A stretch of 45,473 bases of DNA from Sphingobacteriaceae bacterium UBA6709 (lineage in GTDB: Bacteria; Bacteroidota; Bacteroidia; Sphingobacteriales; Sphingobacteriaceae). Every line of letters starts with the position of its first letter. The stretch's first letter is position 1. The position numbers were made by a program, and so were the translations under genes. The DNA lies in the NCBI GenBank assembly GCA_002454425.1, contig DKIV01000013.1:1-45473 (forward strand), in the 5' to 3' direction. The notes beneath the pieces are model-generated. The model saw only the letters and a list, made by a program, of their open reading frames with translations, was not told the DNA's origin and did no database searches. Below, in pieces: positions 25,353 to 35,004 of this stretch.

Positions 25353-25373
25353 TAATTGATACTAATGCTTCTG

Positions 25374-27287
25374 TTATACATTATAAAAACCATAGATGAG
25401 CAAGGCAAGAATACCGGCGACCATCATAAAAAGATAAAACCCTACATTTCCGGCCTGCAACAAGCGCAGTCCCCTGCCCGCAACCACCGTCAATCGACCG
25501 ATCCCATTTACAAGGCCATCAATCAAACGTACATCGATAATCTTATAGAATATCCGCGAACACCAGTCCAGCGGTTTTGTAAACAAGGTATTATAAAGCT
25601 CGTCAACATAAAACTTGTTATACGACAGGCGCGCGAAGAATGAGCGTGGTGCAGCGTCTTCAACAGGCACATGCCCCTTTGACGTATATCGTACAGCAGC
25701 AATTACCGCAGAAATAAGAGCAGCGGCAACTGATACACCCATTAACAGATATTCAGTACTATGATCCAGATGTCCATGCTCCCCGGCTAGCGCAGCTGAT
25801 TTTTCAAATACGGGACTAAGATACTGGGCCAACCAGTGGTGCCCCCCGAAGATTTCAGGAATCCCGATAAATCCACCAACAACAGACAGGATCGCCAAAA
25901 CAATAAGCGGAAAAGTCATGGAAACTGGCGACTCATGCAGGTGATGCTCCTGCTCATGCGTGCCTCTGAAGTTACCCCAGAAGGTAAGGAACATCATTCT
26001 AAACATGTAGAACGCTGTTAGCATAGCTCCAAGAACCCCCAATACCCACAACAACGGACTGTGTTCGTAGGCATGAGCAAGAATTTCATCCTTCGAGAAG
26101 AATCCCGAAAAAGGAGGTATTCCCGAAATTGCGATCGTAGCCATCAACATGGTCAGGAAAGTTATCGGCAGCTTTTTCTTTAAGCCACCCATCCGGCGCA
26201 TATCCTGCTCGTTACTCATCGCGTGAATAACAGAACCCGCGCCAAGGAATAATAACGCTTTAAAGAACGCATGCGTGATAACATGGAAAAACGCGCCTGT
26301 AAACGCGCCCACTCCTAATCCTAAAAACATATATCCCAATTGAGATACCGTAGAATATGCCAACACCTTCTTAATGTCGGTCTGTGTAACAGCGATTAAC
26401 GCAGCGAGCAATGCTGTGGCAATACCAATAACCGCGATAACATTCATCGTAAGCGGCGCTAAAGTGAACAATACACTAGAACGCGCGATCATATAAATAC
26501 CCGCGGTAACCATCGTCGCAGCGTGAATTAACGCCGACACAGGCGTTGGCCCCGCCATAGCGTCAGGAAGCCATGTAAACAAAGGAATCTGAGCTGACTT
26601 GCCCGTTGCGGCAACAAATAATAGCAATGTAACCGTAACGATCAAAGCAGATCCTGATGGAACAAGAGCTACCTTTGCGAACAAATCGTTAAACTCCAAC
26701 GTTCCAAATACCCGGAACAATAAGAATATGCCCAAAAGAAAACCAAGGTCTCCGATACGGTTCATCACAAAAGCCTTCTTGGCAGCCGCAGCGTAACTCT
26801 GGTTCTTAAACCAGAAGCCGATAAGCAGATACGAACATAAGCCCACGCCTTCCCAGCCAATAAACATCACCACGTAATTGGAACCCAACACGAGCAACAA
26901 CATGAAGAAGACAAATAGATTCAGGTAGGCAAAAAATTTGTTAAATGCCTGATCCGTGTGCATATATCCGATAGAATACAGATGAATCAGAAATCCGATA
27001 CCTGTAATTATCAACAACATCAGCGAGCTTAGATGGTCAACCTGAAAGGAGAAAGGAATAGAGAGCTTACCCGCATTTATCCAATCGAACAAATGAATGA
27101 TATGCGAACTCTGCGCAGCATCCTTCAGCTCAAGAAAAATACCGATACTAAGAACAAATGACAGCAGTACCGTCAAGCTTCCCAATATACCGGCAAAGGC
27201 CTTTGGCATAGCATTTCTTCCCAACCCATTAATCAGAAAACCTGCCAGGGGAAACAAGGGAACCAGCCAGATGAGTTTTATTAACAT
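25374..27287 (-). CDS. nuoL: NADH-quinone oxidoreductase subunit L
   Basis: This 637-residue distal antiporter-like subunit of complex I has VMFIGWEGVGLCSYLLIGFW, KSAQIPLFTWLPDAMAGPTPVSALIHAATMVTAG and TQTDIKKVLAYSTVSQLGYMFLGLG. The C-terminal extension forms the long lateral helix, ending in the last transmembrane segment GFYLFMMVAGILALLIYGF. Length matches the family. It is 45 bases from nuoK. Confidence 0.97.
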   Translation of the reverse strand: MLIKLIWLVPLFPLAGFLINGLGRNAMPKAFAGILGSLTVLLSFVLSIGIFLELKDAAQSSHIIHLFDWINAGKLSIPFSFQVDHLSSLMLLIITGIGFLIHLYSIGYMHTDQAFNKFFAYLNLFVFFMLLLVLGSNYVVMFIGWEGVGLCSYLLIGFWFKNQSYAAAAKKAFVMNRIGDLGFLLGIFLLFRVFGTLEFNDLFAKVALVPSGSALIVTVTLLLFVAATGKSAQIPLFTWLPDAMAGPTPVSALIHAATMVTAGIYMIARSSVLFTLAPLTMNVIAVIGIATALLAALIAVTQTDIKKVLAYSTVSQLGYMFLGLGVGAFTGAFFHVITHAFFKALLFLGAGSVIHAMSNEQDMRRMGGLKKKLPITFLTMLMATIAISGIPPFSGFFSKDEILAHAYEHSPLLWVLGVLGAMLTAFYMFRMMFLTFWGNFRGTHEQEHHLHESPVSMTFPLIVLAILSVVGGFIGIPEIFGGHHWLAQYLSPVFEKSAALAGEHGHLDHSTEYLLMGVSVAAALISAVIAAVRYTSKGHVPVEDAAPRSFFARLSYNKFYVDELYNTLFTKPLDWCSRIFYKIIDVRLIDGLVNGIGRLTVVAGRGLRLLQAGNVGFYLFMMVAGILALLIYGFYNV

Positions 27288-27332
27288 GTATATTGTAGTA
27301 AAAGATTTATTATTTAAGTCTATTTCCAGTGA

Positions 27333-27662
27333 TTACCATTTCAATCTGTTCAGCACGTTAATATCGGTAGATTGGGTATTTCGATATATCATCGTTATTA
27401 TCGCTAAGCCTACAGCAACTTCAGCAGCGGCCAGAGCCATGATAAAGAATACAAACACCTGTCCCGAAGCATCGCCACGATATGCTGAAAACGCCACTAA
27501 AAGCAGGTTGACAGCATTAAGCATTAGCTCTACTGACATAAATATCACGATCGCGTTCCGACGAATGAGAACTCCCATAACGCCAATTGAAAAAATAATC
27601 GCGCTGAGGATGATATAATGGTTTAGGGGAACCCCTTGAATTGACTGAGTAATATTTTCCAT
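27333..27662 (-). CDS. nuoK: NADH-quinone oxidoreductase subunit K
   Basis: This 109-residue protein has three transmembrane helices and the two conserved membrane glutamates: MSVELMLNAVNLLLVAF, and ALAAAEVAVGLAIITMIYR. These are part of the proton path next to NuoJ and NuoA. Its ATG overlaps the nuoJ stop by one base (TAATG), so translation is coupled. Confidence 0.96.
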   Translation of the reverse strand: MENITQSIQGVPLNHYIILSAIIFSIGVMGVLIRRNAIVIFMSVELMLNAVNLLLVAFSAYRGDASGQVFVFFIMALAAAEVAVGLAIITMIYRNTQSTDINVLNRLKW

Positions 27663-28159
27663 TATGCCTTCTTTATATCATTTTTTGCTAATAACACCGC
27701 GCCTACCATCGCTGATAATAACAGGATAGACGATACCTCGAACGGAAGCAGAAACTCGTTAAAAAGTACCCTTCCCAGGTTCTTCACCAAGCCTATGTCC
27801 GGGTTTCTAAGGACTAAAGGCTGCGACACCTGCAGTGCCTTCACTGACCCGGCGATCGTAATGAGGAGTGACATCCCAGCCACCACTCCGGCAATCTTCA
27901 CTAAGTTCGACTTCATCGGCTCCGTTTCCTTATTCAGGTTCAGCAGCATCAATACATACAGGAACAATACAAGAATTGCCCCCATATACACAATGAAGTT
28001 TACGATAGCCAAAAATTGCGCATTCAGTAAGATATAGTGAACCGTAAAAGTGAAAAACGTCACTACGAGATACAATACACTATGTATCGGATTCTTGCTA
28101 AAGATTACCAATAGCGAAAAGAATATCGAAAGGAATGCTATTAAATAGAATAAGTTCAT
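27662..28159 (-). CDS. nuoJ: NADH-quinone oxidoreductase subunit J
   Basis: This membrane subunit has about 165 residues and five hydrophobic helices. It contains KNPIHSVLYLVVTFFTFTVHYILLNAQFLAIVNFIVYMGAILVLFLYVLMLLNL, the NuoJ core with its pi-bulge helix region. The frame extends to a TTG at 28192, but ATG 28159 (MNLFYLIAFLSIFF) gives the usual start. Confidence 0.94.
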   Translation of the reverse strand: MNLFYLIAFLSIFFSLLVIFSKNPIHSVLYLVVTFFTFTVHYILLNAQFLAIVNFIVYMGAILVLFLYVLMLLNLNKETEPMKSNLVKIAGVVAGMSLLITIAGSVKALQVSQPLVLRNPDIGLVKNLGRVLFNEFLLPFEVSSILLLSAMVGAVLLAKNDIKKA

Positions 28160-28207
28160 TATTATAGTTTTTAAAGCCTGAACAACAGGCAAGAAATGCT
28201 CTTTTGA

Positions 28208-28732
28208 TTATCCGATCTGCTCTCTGGCAACTTCATGGCCTTTAAAGGGAGCTTCTACCAACTTATCCTTTCCGTAAATAAAGTCCTTCCTCAAATAATC
28301 CGCCTGCACGAAAGGACCATCTAAATAGATCGCCTCTTTGGGACACGCTTCCTCGCACAAGCCACAGAAAATACAGCGAAGCATATTAATCTCATATACC
28401 CCGGCATATTTTTCCTCACGATACAGATGCTCCTCACCCTTCTGTCTTTCGGCAGCATTCATCGTTATCGCCTCTGCCGGGCAGGCTAGGGCACATAAGC
28501 CACAGGCGGTACAACGTTCGCGGCCGTGCTCATCACGCTTCAGAGAATGCAATCCTCTCCAGTTCTCAGACACCGCCCGATTCTCCTCCGGATAATAAAT
28601 TGTCTCCTTTTTCTTGAATATATGCTTGAAAGTGATCACCAAGCCCTTCAATATCGCTGGAAGATAGATGCGCTCCGAGAACGTCAGAGGCTTCTGCTCC
28701 AATACTTTTTTTCTATTTGTTAACGATTCCAT
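28208..28732 (-). CDS. nuoI: NADH-quinone oxidoreductase subunit I
   Basis: This 174-residue peripheral-arm ferredoxin-like subunit carries clusters N6a and N6b. Both CxxCxxCxxxCP motifs are intact: CTACGLCALACP and CIFCGLCEEACP. It passes electrons to NuoB cluster N2. The C-terminal tail after LRKDFIYGKDKL is short. It lies 28 bases after nuoH. Confidence 0.96.
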   Translation of the reverse strand: MESLTNRKKVLEQKPLTFSERIYLPAILKGLVITFKHIFKKKETIYYPEENRAVSENWRGLHSLKRDEHGRERCTACGLCALACPAEAITMNAAERQKGEEHLYREEKYAGVYEINMLRCIFCGLCEEACPKEAIYLDGPFVQADYLRKDFIYGKDKLVEAPFKGHEVAREQIG

Positions 28733-28760
28733 AAAACCTCTCTCAAATATAAATTCCTTA

Positions 28761-29810
28761 CTAAATTAAATCCTTAACGGTCATCCAGATACCTGTAATA
28801 ACAATATTAGCTATTGCCAACGGAATAAGAATCTTCCAGCCAAGGTTCATCAACTGATCATACCGGAAGCGTGGCAATGTCCATCGAACCCACATGAAGA
28901 AGAAAATGAAGAAGAAAATCTTCGCAAAAAGGACAACAACGCCAAGGATACTTATCAGATTGGCTGATAAGCCAAGGTCATGCATGAATGGAAAATTGTA
29001 GCCACCGAAGAACAGGGTCGACATTACCGCTGAGGATACGAACATGTTAATATATTCAGCAAAGAGAAATGCCCCCAGTTTAAAGCCTGAGTATTCTGTG
29101 TGATATCCGGCAACCAGCTCATTTTCACTTTCCGGAAGGTCAAAAGGTGTTCTGTTACATTCGGCAAAAGCACATATCAGAAAGATAAGGAACGTAAGCG
29201 GTTGTTTAAACACATACCACGTAAACCAGCCATCAGCCCAAAAACCATCTTGCTGCGTTGCAATACCTTTTAACGATAGGGTACCCGTAACCATCAACAG
29301 CGCGATGATCGAAAGCCCCATAGCAATCTCATAGCTAATATTCTGTGATGCCGCGCGAATAGCTCCCATCAATGAATACTTGTTATTTGACGACCATCCC
29401 CCGATCATAATCCCGTATACTCCAAGCGATACTACTCCGAAAATATATAAGATACCAACATTGATGTCAGTCACCTGCAATTCTATAATCCGCCCGCCAA
29501 TATCCAATGGAGTACCCCATGGAATCACAGCACTACCTATACTTGCGGTAAGCAAAGCCAGGGAGGGCCCAGCGATAAACAGAATAGGATTTGCCTCACT
29601 TGGAATAATTTCTTCCTTAAAAAACATCTTTCCACCATCAGCCAAAGGCTGGAACATACCGGATGGTCCCGCGCGATGCGGACCTACACGTCCCTGTATA
29701 AAACCGGCAATTTTACGTTCTGCCAGCGTGGAATAAGCTGCTATTCCCAATGTTATCAGGAAAATAACAACTACAAGTACGAATTTCTCTATAATAAACG
29801 CTGTCTCCAT
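28761..29810 (-). CDS. nuoH: NADH-quinone oxidoreductase subunit H
   Basis: This 349-residue membrane subunit forms much of the quinone chamber at the junction of membrane and peripheral arms. It has AERKIAGFIQGRVGPHRAGPSGMFQPLADGGKMF, the signature loop, and ECNRTPFDLPESENELVAGYHTEYSGF with the acidic E-channel residues. It ends with WVRWTLPRFRYDQLMNLGWK. Its start overlaps the nuoG stop by one base. Confidence 0.96.
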   Translation of the reverse strand: METAFIIEKFVLVVVIFLITLGIAAYSTLAERKIAGFIQGRVGPHRAGPSGMFQPLADGGKMFFKEEIIPSEANPILFIAGPSLALLTASIGSAVIPWGTPLDIGGRIIELQVTDINVGILYIFGVVSLGVYGIMIGGWSSNNKYSLMGAIRAASQNISYEIAMGLSIIALLMVTGTLSLKGIATQQDGFWADGWFTWYVFKQPLTFLIFLICAFAECNRTPFDLPESENELVAGYHTEYSGFKLGAFLFAEYINMFVSSAVMSTLFFGGYNFPFMHDLGLSANLISILGVVVLFAKIFFFIFFFMWVRWTLPRFRYDQLMNLGWKILIPLAIANIVITGIWMTVKDLI

Positions 29811-30814
29811 TATAATCGCGTTGAACGTTCAAACTGTTCCTTATTTGCTTCCTGCAATGCCGCACTCGTTCTGATCACTGAAGGAGGGCTGGCAAGCTCG
29901 TAATGGTTAGCTGAAATAACCGAATGTGACGATATCTTACGAGGTCCTTCAATAACCCAGTCACTGGTACTTTTCTTGTCAAAGCGACATTCGTTACATA
30001 TAAATTCCTCAACCTCGCCAAACTCATCCTTTCTGGCTGTCACTCGAATCACCTCTTCTCCCTTATACCACAAGTTAACTTTACCAGAGCAATGCGGGCA
30101 ATCTCTATGAGCATCAACAGGCTTGGTAAACCATACTCGATTTTTGAATCGGAAAGTCTTATCGGTCAATGCCCCTACCGGACATACATCAATAACATTC
30201 CCGGAGAAGTCGTTATCGACAGCTTTTTGTATATAAGTAGAGATCTCAGCTGCGTCGCCACGTCCCAGCACGCCATGTACGCGTCCTTCCGAAATCTGAT
30301 CAGCAGTATAAACACAACGATAACAAAGAATACAACGAGTCATATGTAGCTGTATCTTATCACCGATGTCAATGCGATCGAAAGTTCGGCGTTCAAACTC
30401 ATAACGTGTCGCTTCGGCGCCATGCTCAAACGCCAGATCCTGCAAATGACACTCCCCTGCCTGATCACAAATCGGGCAATCCAGGGGATGATTGATGAGT
30501 AGCATTTCCACTACCCCCTTACGGGCTTCGATAACCTCCGGGGAGGTTATATTCAGAACCTCCATACCGTCCATTACAGCAGTACGGCAAGATGCTACCA
30601 ATTTCGGCATAGGTCGCGGATCCTTTTCCGAACCCTTACTTACCTTAACCAGACATGTACGGCATTTACCTCCACTGCCTTGTAGCTTTGAATAATAGCA
30701 CATCGCGGGAGGAACAATCTCCCCGCCTATCATGCGTGCAGCATTTAATATCGTGGTACCGGCATCAACCTCAATACCAATGCCATCAATGGTTACTTTA
30801 ACTTTCTCGGACAT
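29810..30814 (-). CDS. nuoG: NADH-quinone oxidoreductase subunit G, short form
   Basis: This 334-residue subunit contains only the N-terminal iron-sulfur part of NuoG. It has a 2Fe-2S domain (CYYSKLQGSGGKCRTC), the His-Cys 4Fe-4S segment (HPLDCPICDQAGECHLQD) and a further 4Fe-4S segment (RCILCYRCVYTAD). A short Mo-bis-MGD 4Fe-4S-like domain follows, with CPHCSGKVNLWYKGEEVIRV and ICNECRF. Proteobacterial and thermophile NuoG run to about 780-910 residues and include a molybdopterin-oxidoreductase-like body, which is absent here. The stop is directly coupled to nuoH, so this is a natural short form rather than a broken gene, as I recall for other Bacteroidota. Confidence 0.93.
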   Translation of the reverse strand: MSEKVKVTIDGIGIEVDAGTTILNAARMIGGEIVPPAMCYYSKLQGSGGKCRTCLVKVSKGSEKDPRPMPKLVASCRTAVMDGMEVLNITSPEVIEARKGVVEMLLINHPLDCPICDQAGECHLQDLAFEHGAEATRYEFERRTFDRIDIGDKIQLHMTRCILCYRCVYTADQISEGRVHGVLGRGDAAEISTYIQKAVDNDFSGNVIDVCPVGALTDKTFRFKNRVWFTKPVDAHRDCPHCSGKVNLWYKGEEVIRVTARKDEFGEVEEFICNECRFDKKSTSDWVIEGPRKISSHSVISANHYELASPPSVIRTSAALQEANKEQFERSTRL

Positions 30815-30832
30815 CTAACTCTTCCTTGTATG

Positions 30833-32200
30833 TTAATTAGCACTCGACGTTTCTAACTTAGGCAGGGGATCTGCGTAATGCCCCAGACCAAAATTCCTGC
30901 TCACTGCTTCGTGAGCATGAGAAACATGCCACTCAAACTCCTCTCTAAAATGTCTGACAGCACTGGCGACAGGCCAGGCGGCAGCATCTCCCAGAGGACA
31001 AATCGTATTTCCTTCAATCTGCTTAGACACATCTACCAGCAAATCCAAATCGCTCAGCTTGCCATGACCGTATTCTAAACGGTGCAGCACCTTCTCCATC
31101 CATCCCGTTCCTTCCCGGCATGGCGAACACTGCCCACAGCTTTCATGGTGATAAAAACGAGCAAAGTTCCAGGTATTACGAACAATACACTGATCCTCAT
31201 CCATCACCACAAAGCCTCCCGATCCCAGCATCGTTCCCGAGGCGAAACCGCCATCGGCAAGCGACTCATAAGTCATCAAACGATTATCACCGTTTACGGT
31301 CTTCAAGATCAGGTTAGCTGGCAAAATAGGCACCGAAGATCCACCGGCAACCACCGCCTTCATCTTCTTGTTATTAGCAATACCCTGACAGTATTCATCA
31401 GAGTATATAAATTCTTCTACCGATACACCAAGCTCAATTTCATATACTCCGGGACGTTTCAAATTCCCCGATGCCGAAATCAGCTTCGTTCCTGTACTTC
31501 TTCCTACACCTATACGGGCGTATTCCTCACCGCCATCATTAATAATCGGAACAGTAGCCGCGATGGACTCAACATTATTAACTACCGTCGGACAATTATA
31601 CAAGCCTGAGATCGCTGGAAACGGTGGCTTGATACGTGGATTACCACGCTTTCCTTCCAAAGACTCTATTAAAGCAGTTTCCTCTCCGCAGATGTAAGCA
31701 CCTCCTCCTGGCTGCACATACAATTCCAGATCATAACCGGTACCCAAGATGTTCTTACCCAGGAAACCGGCGTTCCGTGCTTCCGCGATTGCTCTTTCCA
31801 GGATGCGAATCTGCGGCATCATCTCTCCCCTCACGTATATATACGAAGTTTGAGCACCTAAAGCAAAGCTCGACACGATCATTCCCTCAATCAATAAGTG
31901 AGGAATATGCGTCATCAGGTAACGGTCCTTAAAGGTACCCGGCTCCGATTCATCGCCATTGCATACCAAATAACGAGGCTTCCCCTCTGGTTTAGCTAGA
32001 AAACTCCATTTCATACCAGTCGGGAAACCCGCGCCACCACGTCCGCGCAAACCAGATTTCTTCACCTCCTCAACGATGTCTTCCGGAGACATCGTCTTCA
32101 AAGCTTTTTCAACTGCCCGGTAACCACCTTTCTGCCGATAAACCTCGAACGTTTCGATGCCCGGCACATTAATATGTTCAAATAATAGCTTACGACCCAT
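30833..32200 (-). CDS. nuoF: NADH-quinone oxidoreductase subunit F (NADH-binding)
   Basis: This 455-residue subunit binds NADH, FMN and cluster N3. It has GLRGRGGAGFPTGMKW (NADH/FMN loop), CNGDESEPGTFKDRYLM (FMN site), YICGEETALIESLEGKRGNPR, and the 4Fe-4S ligands in ESCGQCSPCREGTGW with a distal Cys in NTICPLGDAAAW. It is tightly packed after nuoE. Confidence 0.97.
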   Translation of the reverse strand: MGRKLLFEHINVPGIETFEVYRQKGGYRAVEKALKTMSPEDIVEEVKKSGLRGRGGAGFPTGMKWSFLAKPEGKPRYLVCNGDESEPGTFKDRYLMTHIPHLLIEGMIVSSFALGAQTSYIYVRGEMMPQIRILERAIAEARNAGFLGKNILGTGYDLELYVQPGGGAYICGEETALIESLEGKRGNPRIKPPFPAISGLYNCPTVVNNVESIAATVPIINDGGEEYARIGVGRSTGTKLISASGNLKRPGVYEIELGVSVEEFIYSDEYCQGIANNKKMKAVVAGGSSVPILPANLILKTVNGDNRLMTYESLADGGFASGTMLGSGGFVVMDEDQCIVRNTWNFARFYHHESCGQCSPCREGTGWMEKVLHRLEYGHGKLSDLDLLVDVSKQIEGNTICPLGDAAAWPVASAVRHFREEFEWHVSHAHEAVSRNFGLGHYADPLPKLETSSAN

Positions 32201-32201
32201 A

Positions 32202-32738
32202 TTATAGCACTTCAGTGTTTTCGGATGACTTCCGACGTAAAGATTCTATCAGCTCATCTACTGATTTCTCAGTAAGTTGCTCATAATAAGTATATTCAGG
32301 ACTAATCTGTAATACGGGGCCTGTTCCACAGGCGGCAAGACATTCTACCCCCCGCCAGCTGAACAATCCGTCAGCAGTAACTTCACCCTCCTTAACATCA
32401 AGCTTCTCCTCTATATATTTCATAATCTTCTCTGCTCCAACTACCGCGCATGGCCCGGTCCGGCACACCTCAAGCATATACTTCCCTTGAGGTTTCAGAA
32501 AAAACATCGTGTAAAAAGTAGCTACCTCATAAACCTCTATCGGTTTAATTTCCAGATACTCCGCCACCTTGTCCATAGCGGGAGTACTTACCCAACCATA
32601 TTCGGCCTGAACAAGATGAAGTATAGGCAAAAGACCTGACTTTTGCTTTCCTTCCGGATAGCGACCTACAATCTCATCGAACTTTGCTACAAGCGCAGGT
32701 CTGAACGTAATATCTTCGGTGTTTGAAATCTTAAGCAT
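32202..32738 (-). CDS. nuoE: NADH-quinone oxidoreductase subunit E
   Basis: This 178-residue thioredoxin-fold subunit carries the 2Fe-2S cluster N1a. The four cysteines are in EVCRTGPCAVVG and VECLAACGTGPVLQI. The N-terminal helical bundle contains LLPILHLVQAEYGWVS. It overlaps the nuoD end by 8 bases. The pairing with NuoF makes the NADH dehydrogenase module complete. Confidence 0.96.
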   Translation of the reverse strand: MLKISNTEDITFRPALVAKFDEIVGRYPEGKQKSGLLPILHLVQAEYGWVSTPAMDKVAEYLEIKPIEVYEVATFYTMFFLKPQGKYMLEVCRTGPCAVVGAEKIMKYIEEKLDVKEGEVTADGLFSWRGVECLAACGTGPVLQISPEYTYYEQLTEKSVDELIESLRRKSSENTEVL

Positions 32739-33945
32739 CTAATTCTCCTGCAATAACATTTAAACTACTCATGTTTATAATAGCATCCGACAATAACATT
32801 CCTGCTGTCATCGGAGCATACATCTGATAGTTGATGAAGCTAGGTCGTCTGAAATGTAACCTGTAAGGGCTACGACCGCCATCATTTACCAGATAAAAGC
32901 CCAACTCCCCGTTTGCTCCCTCCACACAGTGATATACCTCAGATCTCGGGCTGTCTATTTCGCCCATGACAATCTTAAAATGATAGATCAGCGCTTCCAT
33001 ATTATTGTATACTTCCTCCTTTGGAGGCAGATAAAACTCAGGAACGTCAGCATGAAATATGCCCTTCGGCTCTTTTTCAATTTTATCCAGCGCCTGCTCA
33101 ATGATTCTGATGCTTTGATACATCTCCTCATTTCTTACCATATACCGATCATAAACATCGCCGGTCTTTCCTACCGGAATGTCAAAATCAAAATCTTCAT
33201 ATGAGGAATAAGGCTCATTAACACGCACGTCATAATCAACACCGCATGCCCGTAAGATGGGTCCGCTCCAGCTATAGTTTAAAGCCGTAGCGGCGTCTAC
33301 CGGAGCTACGCCCGCTGTTCTGTCAATAAAGATCTTATTGCGTGTAAATAACTCTTCAAATTCGCGCAGCACCGGTGGATATTCTTTGACGAACTTCCGG
33401 ATCTTCGCCCAGGCAGTATCATTGAAATCGCGCTCAAAGCCCCCGATACGTCCTATATTTGTCGTTAAACGCGCGCCACAGATCTCCTCATATATCTCAT
33501 ATACATGCTCGCGTTGCTCCATCAAATAAAGGAACCCGGAGTACGCGCCAGTATCCACACCCAAAATCCCATTACAGATAAGATGATCAGTAATGCGAGC
33601 CAACTCCATGATGATTACCCGCATATAATCCACCCTCTTGGGTGTTTGTATGCCCAGTAACTTCTCAACCGTCATGTGCCATCCCATATTATTAATAGGC
33701 GATGAACAATAATTCAGACGGTCGGTTAAGGTAGTTATCTGATAAAAGGGGCGGTGTTCTGATATTTTCTCAAATGCTCTATGAATGTAGCCGATCGTTG
33801 AAACTCCGCTCACGATACGCTCCCCATCCATTTCTACAACATTCTGAAAAACTCCATGTGTTGCAGGGTGCGTCGGACCAAGATTCAACGTCGTGGTATC
33901 CTTACGCTCTGGCTTATTATTTATATTTATAGGCTGATTGTTCAT
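32731..33945 (-). CDS. nuoD: NADH-quinone oxidoreductase subunit D
   Basis: This quinone-site subunit of about 404 residues has LNLGPTHPATHGVFQNVVEMDGE (with the quinone-site His), YIHRAFEKISE, YCSSPINNMGWHMTVEKLLGI, and the C-terminal block YQMYAPMTAGMLLSDAIINMSSLNVIAGELDA. It is not fused to NuoC, unlike in some other Bacteroidota and enterobacteria. The frame opens at a TTG at 33960 overlapping nuoC; ATG 33945, 4 bases after the nuoC stop, is preferred. Confidence 0.96.
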   Translation of the reverse strand: MNNQPININNKPERKDTTTLNLGPTHPATHGVFQNVVEMDGERIVSGVSTIGYIHRAFEKISEHRPFYQITTLTDRLNYCSSPINNMGWHMTVEKLLGIQTPKRVDYMRVIIMELARITDHLICNGILGVDTGAYSGFLYLMEQREHVYEIYEEICGARLTTNIGRIGGFERDFNDTAWAKIRKFVKEYPPVLREFEELFTRNKIFIDRTAGVAPVDAATALNYSWSGPILRACGVDYDVRVNEPYSSYEDFDFDIPVGKTGDVYDRYMVRNEEMYQSIRIIEQALDKIEKEPKGIFHADVPEFYLPPKEEVYNNMEALIYHFKIVMGEIDSPRSEVYHCVEGANGELGFYLVNDGGRSPYRLHFRRPSFINYQMYAPMTAGMLLSDAIINMSSLNVIAGELDA

Positions 33946-33949
33946 AAAA

Positions 33950-34453
33950 CTATCGTCCAAAGTAAAAATCCTTCTTATCGACCCGATTTGGATCCTCCAA
34001 TGGATACTCCTTGCGCATTGGAAACGCTGTTAAATCGTCCATATTTAAAATACGGCGAAGGTCAGGATGTCCCTCGAAGTTCACACCAAAGAAATCATAG
34101 GTCTCCCGTTCCATCCAATTGGCGCCCTCCCATAAAGTCGAAGCCGTGGGAATACTGGGGTTTGCAGCCTCCAGAAACACCTTTATTCTGATACGGACAT
34201 TGTTCCGAAAACTATGTAAGTGATAAACCACCCCGATAGGCAGCTCACGTTCCGGATAATGTATTCCAGTAATGTCTGTAAGATAATTGAAGTTAAGCTC
34301 GCTCTCTTCCTTTAAAAAACGAAGCAGCTCAGCGATCGACTCTTTATCCGTCTCAATCGTTAACAGGCCATATGGCTCGGCGGGCATGCTAATATGTTCT
34401 CCAAAACGATCAGCAAGCTTTTGAAATATAGATTGATTTGAGATCTTGCCCAT
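33950..34453 (-). CDS. nuoC: NADH-quinone oxidoreductase subunit C
   Basis: This 167-residue hydrophilic subunit is docked to NuoD. The conserved C-terminal signature is ANWMERETYDFFGVNFEGHPDLRRILN, followed by PMRKEYPLEDP. It stands alone as a separate gene between nuoB and nuoD. Confidence 0.95.
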   Translation of the reverse strand: MGKISNQSIFQKLADRFGEHISMPAEPYGLLTIETDKESIAELLRFLKEESELNFNYLTDITGIHYPERELPIGVVYHLHSFRNNVRIRIKVFLEAANPSIPTASTLWEGANWMERETYDFFGVNFEGHPDLRRILNMDDLTAFPMRKEYPLEDPNRVDKKDFYFGR

Positions 34454-34454
34454 A

Positions 34455-34997
34455 TTACTGAATACCGTACTTGTTTAACAATTCTTTATATTCCGGCAGA
34501 TTTCTTCTTCTCATAGGCTCGTTTCTCACGAGATCCTGAAGTTTCAAAACACCGCTTAAAATAGCTTCCGGTCGCGGCGGACATCCAGGAACGTACACAT
34601 CCACGGGAATTACTTCATCGATGCCCTGCATTACGGAATAAGTATCGAAGATACCTCCACTACTGGCGCAAGCTCCAACGGCAATCACCCAACGCGGCTC
34701 CGCCATCTGTATATACACCTGACGCAAAATCGGACCCATTTTCTTCGCAATCGTTCCCATTACCAACAACATATCGGCCTGACGCGGCGAGAAAGAAGGA
34801 CGCTCTGACCCAAAACGTGCCAGGTCATAATGTGCTCCCATGGTTGCCATAAACTCAATACCACAACACGAGGTAGCAAACGGAAGAGGCCACAACGAGT
34901 TAGCCCTCGCCAATCCCACCACCTTATCAAATGATGTAGCAAAAAATCCGGCGCCGGTAATTCCTTCTGGTGCCTCTGCTATCTTAATATCACTCAT
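34455..34997 (-). CDS. nuoB: NADH-quinone oxidoreductase subunit B
   Basis: This subunit of about 180 residues carries cluster N2, the last iron-sulfur centre before quinone. It has the tandem-cysteine motif TSCCGIEFMA, then VMGTIAKKMGP, VGACASSGG and VYVPGCPPRPEA. The frame extends to a GTG at 35048, but ATG 34997 is preceded by AAAGGAG at about 6 bases. This is an unusually good Shine-Dalgarno sequence for this phylum and decides the start. It is separated from nuoA by nearly 290 bases. Confidence 0.96.
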   Translation of the reverse strand: MSDIKIAEAPEGITGAGFFATSFDKVVGLARANSLWPLPFATSCCGIEFMATMGAHYDLARFGSERPSFSPRQADMLLVMGTIAKKMGPILRQVYIQMAEPRWVIAVGACASSGGIFDTYSVMQGIDEVIPVDVYVPGCPPRPEAILSGVLKLQDLVRNEPMRRRNLPEYKELLNKYGIQ

Positions 34998-35004
34998 TGT
35001 TTCT

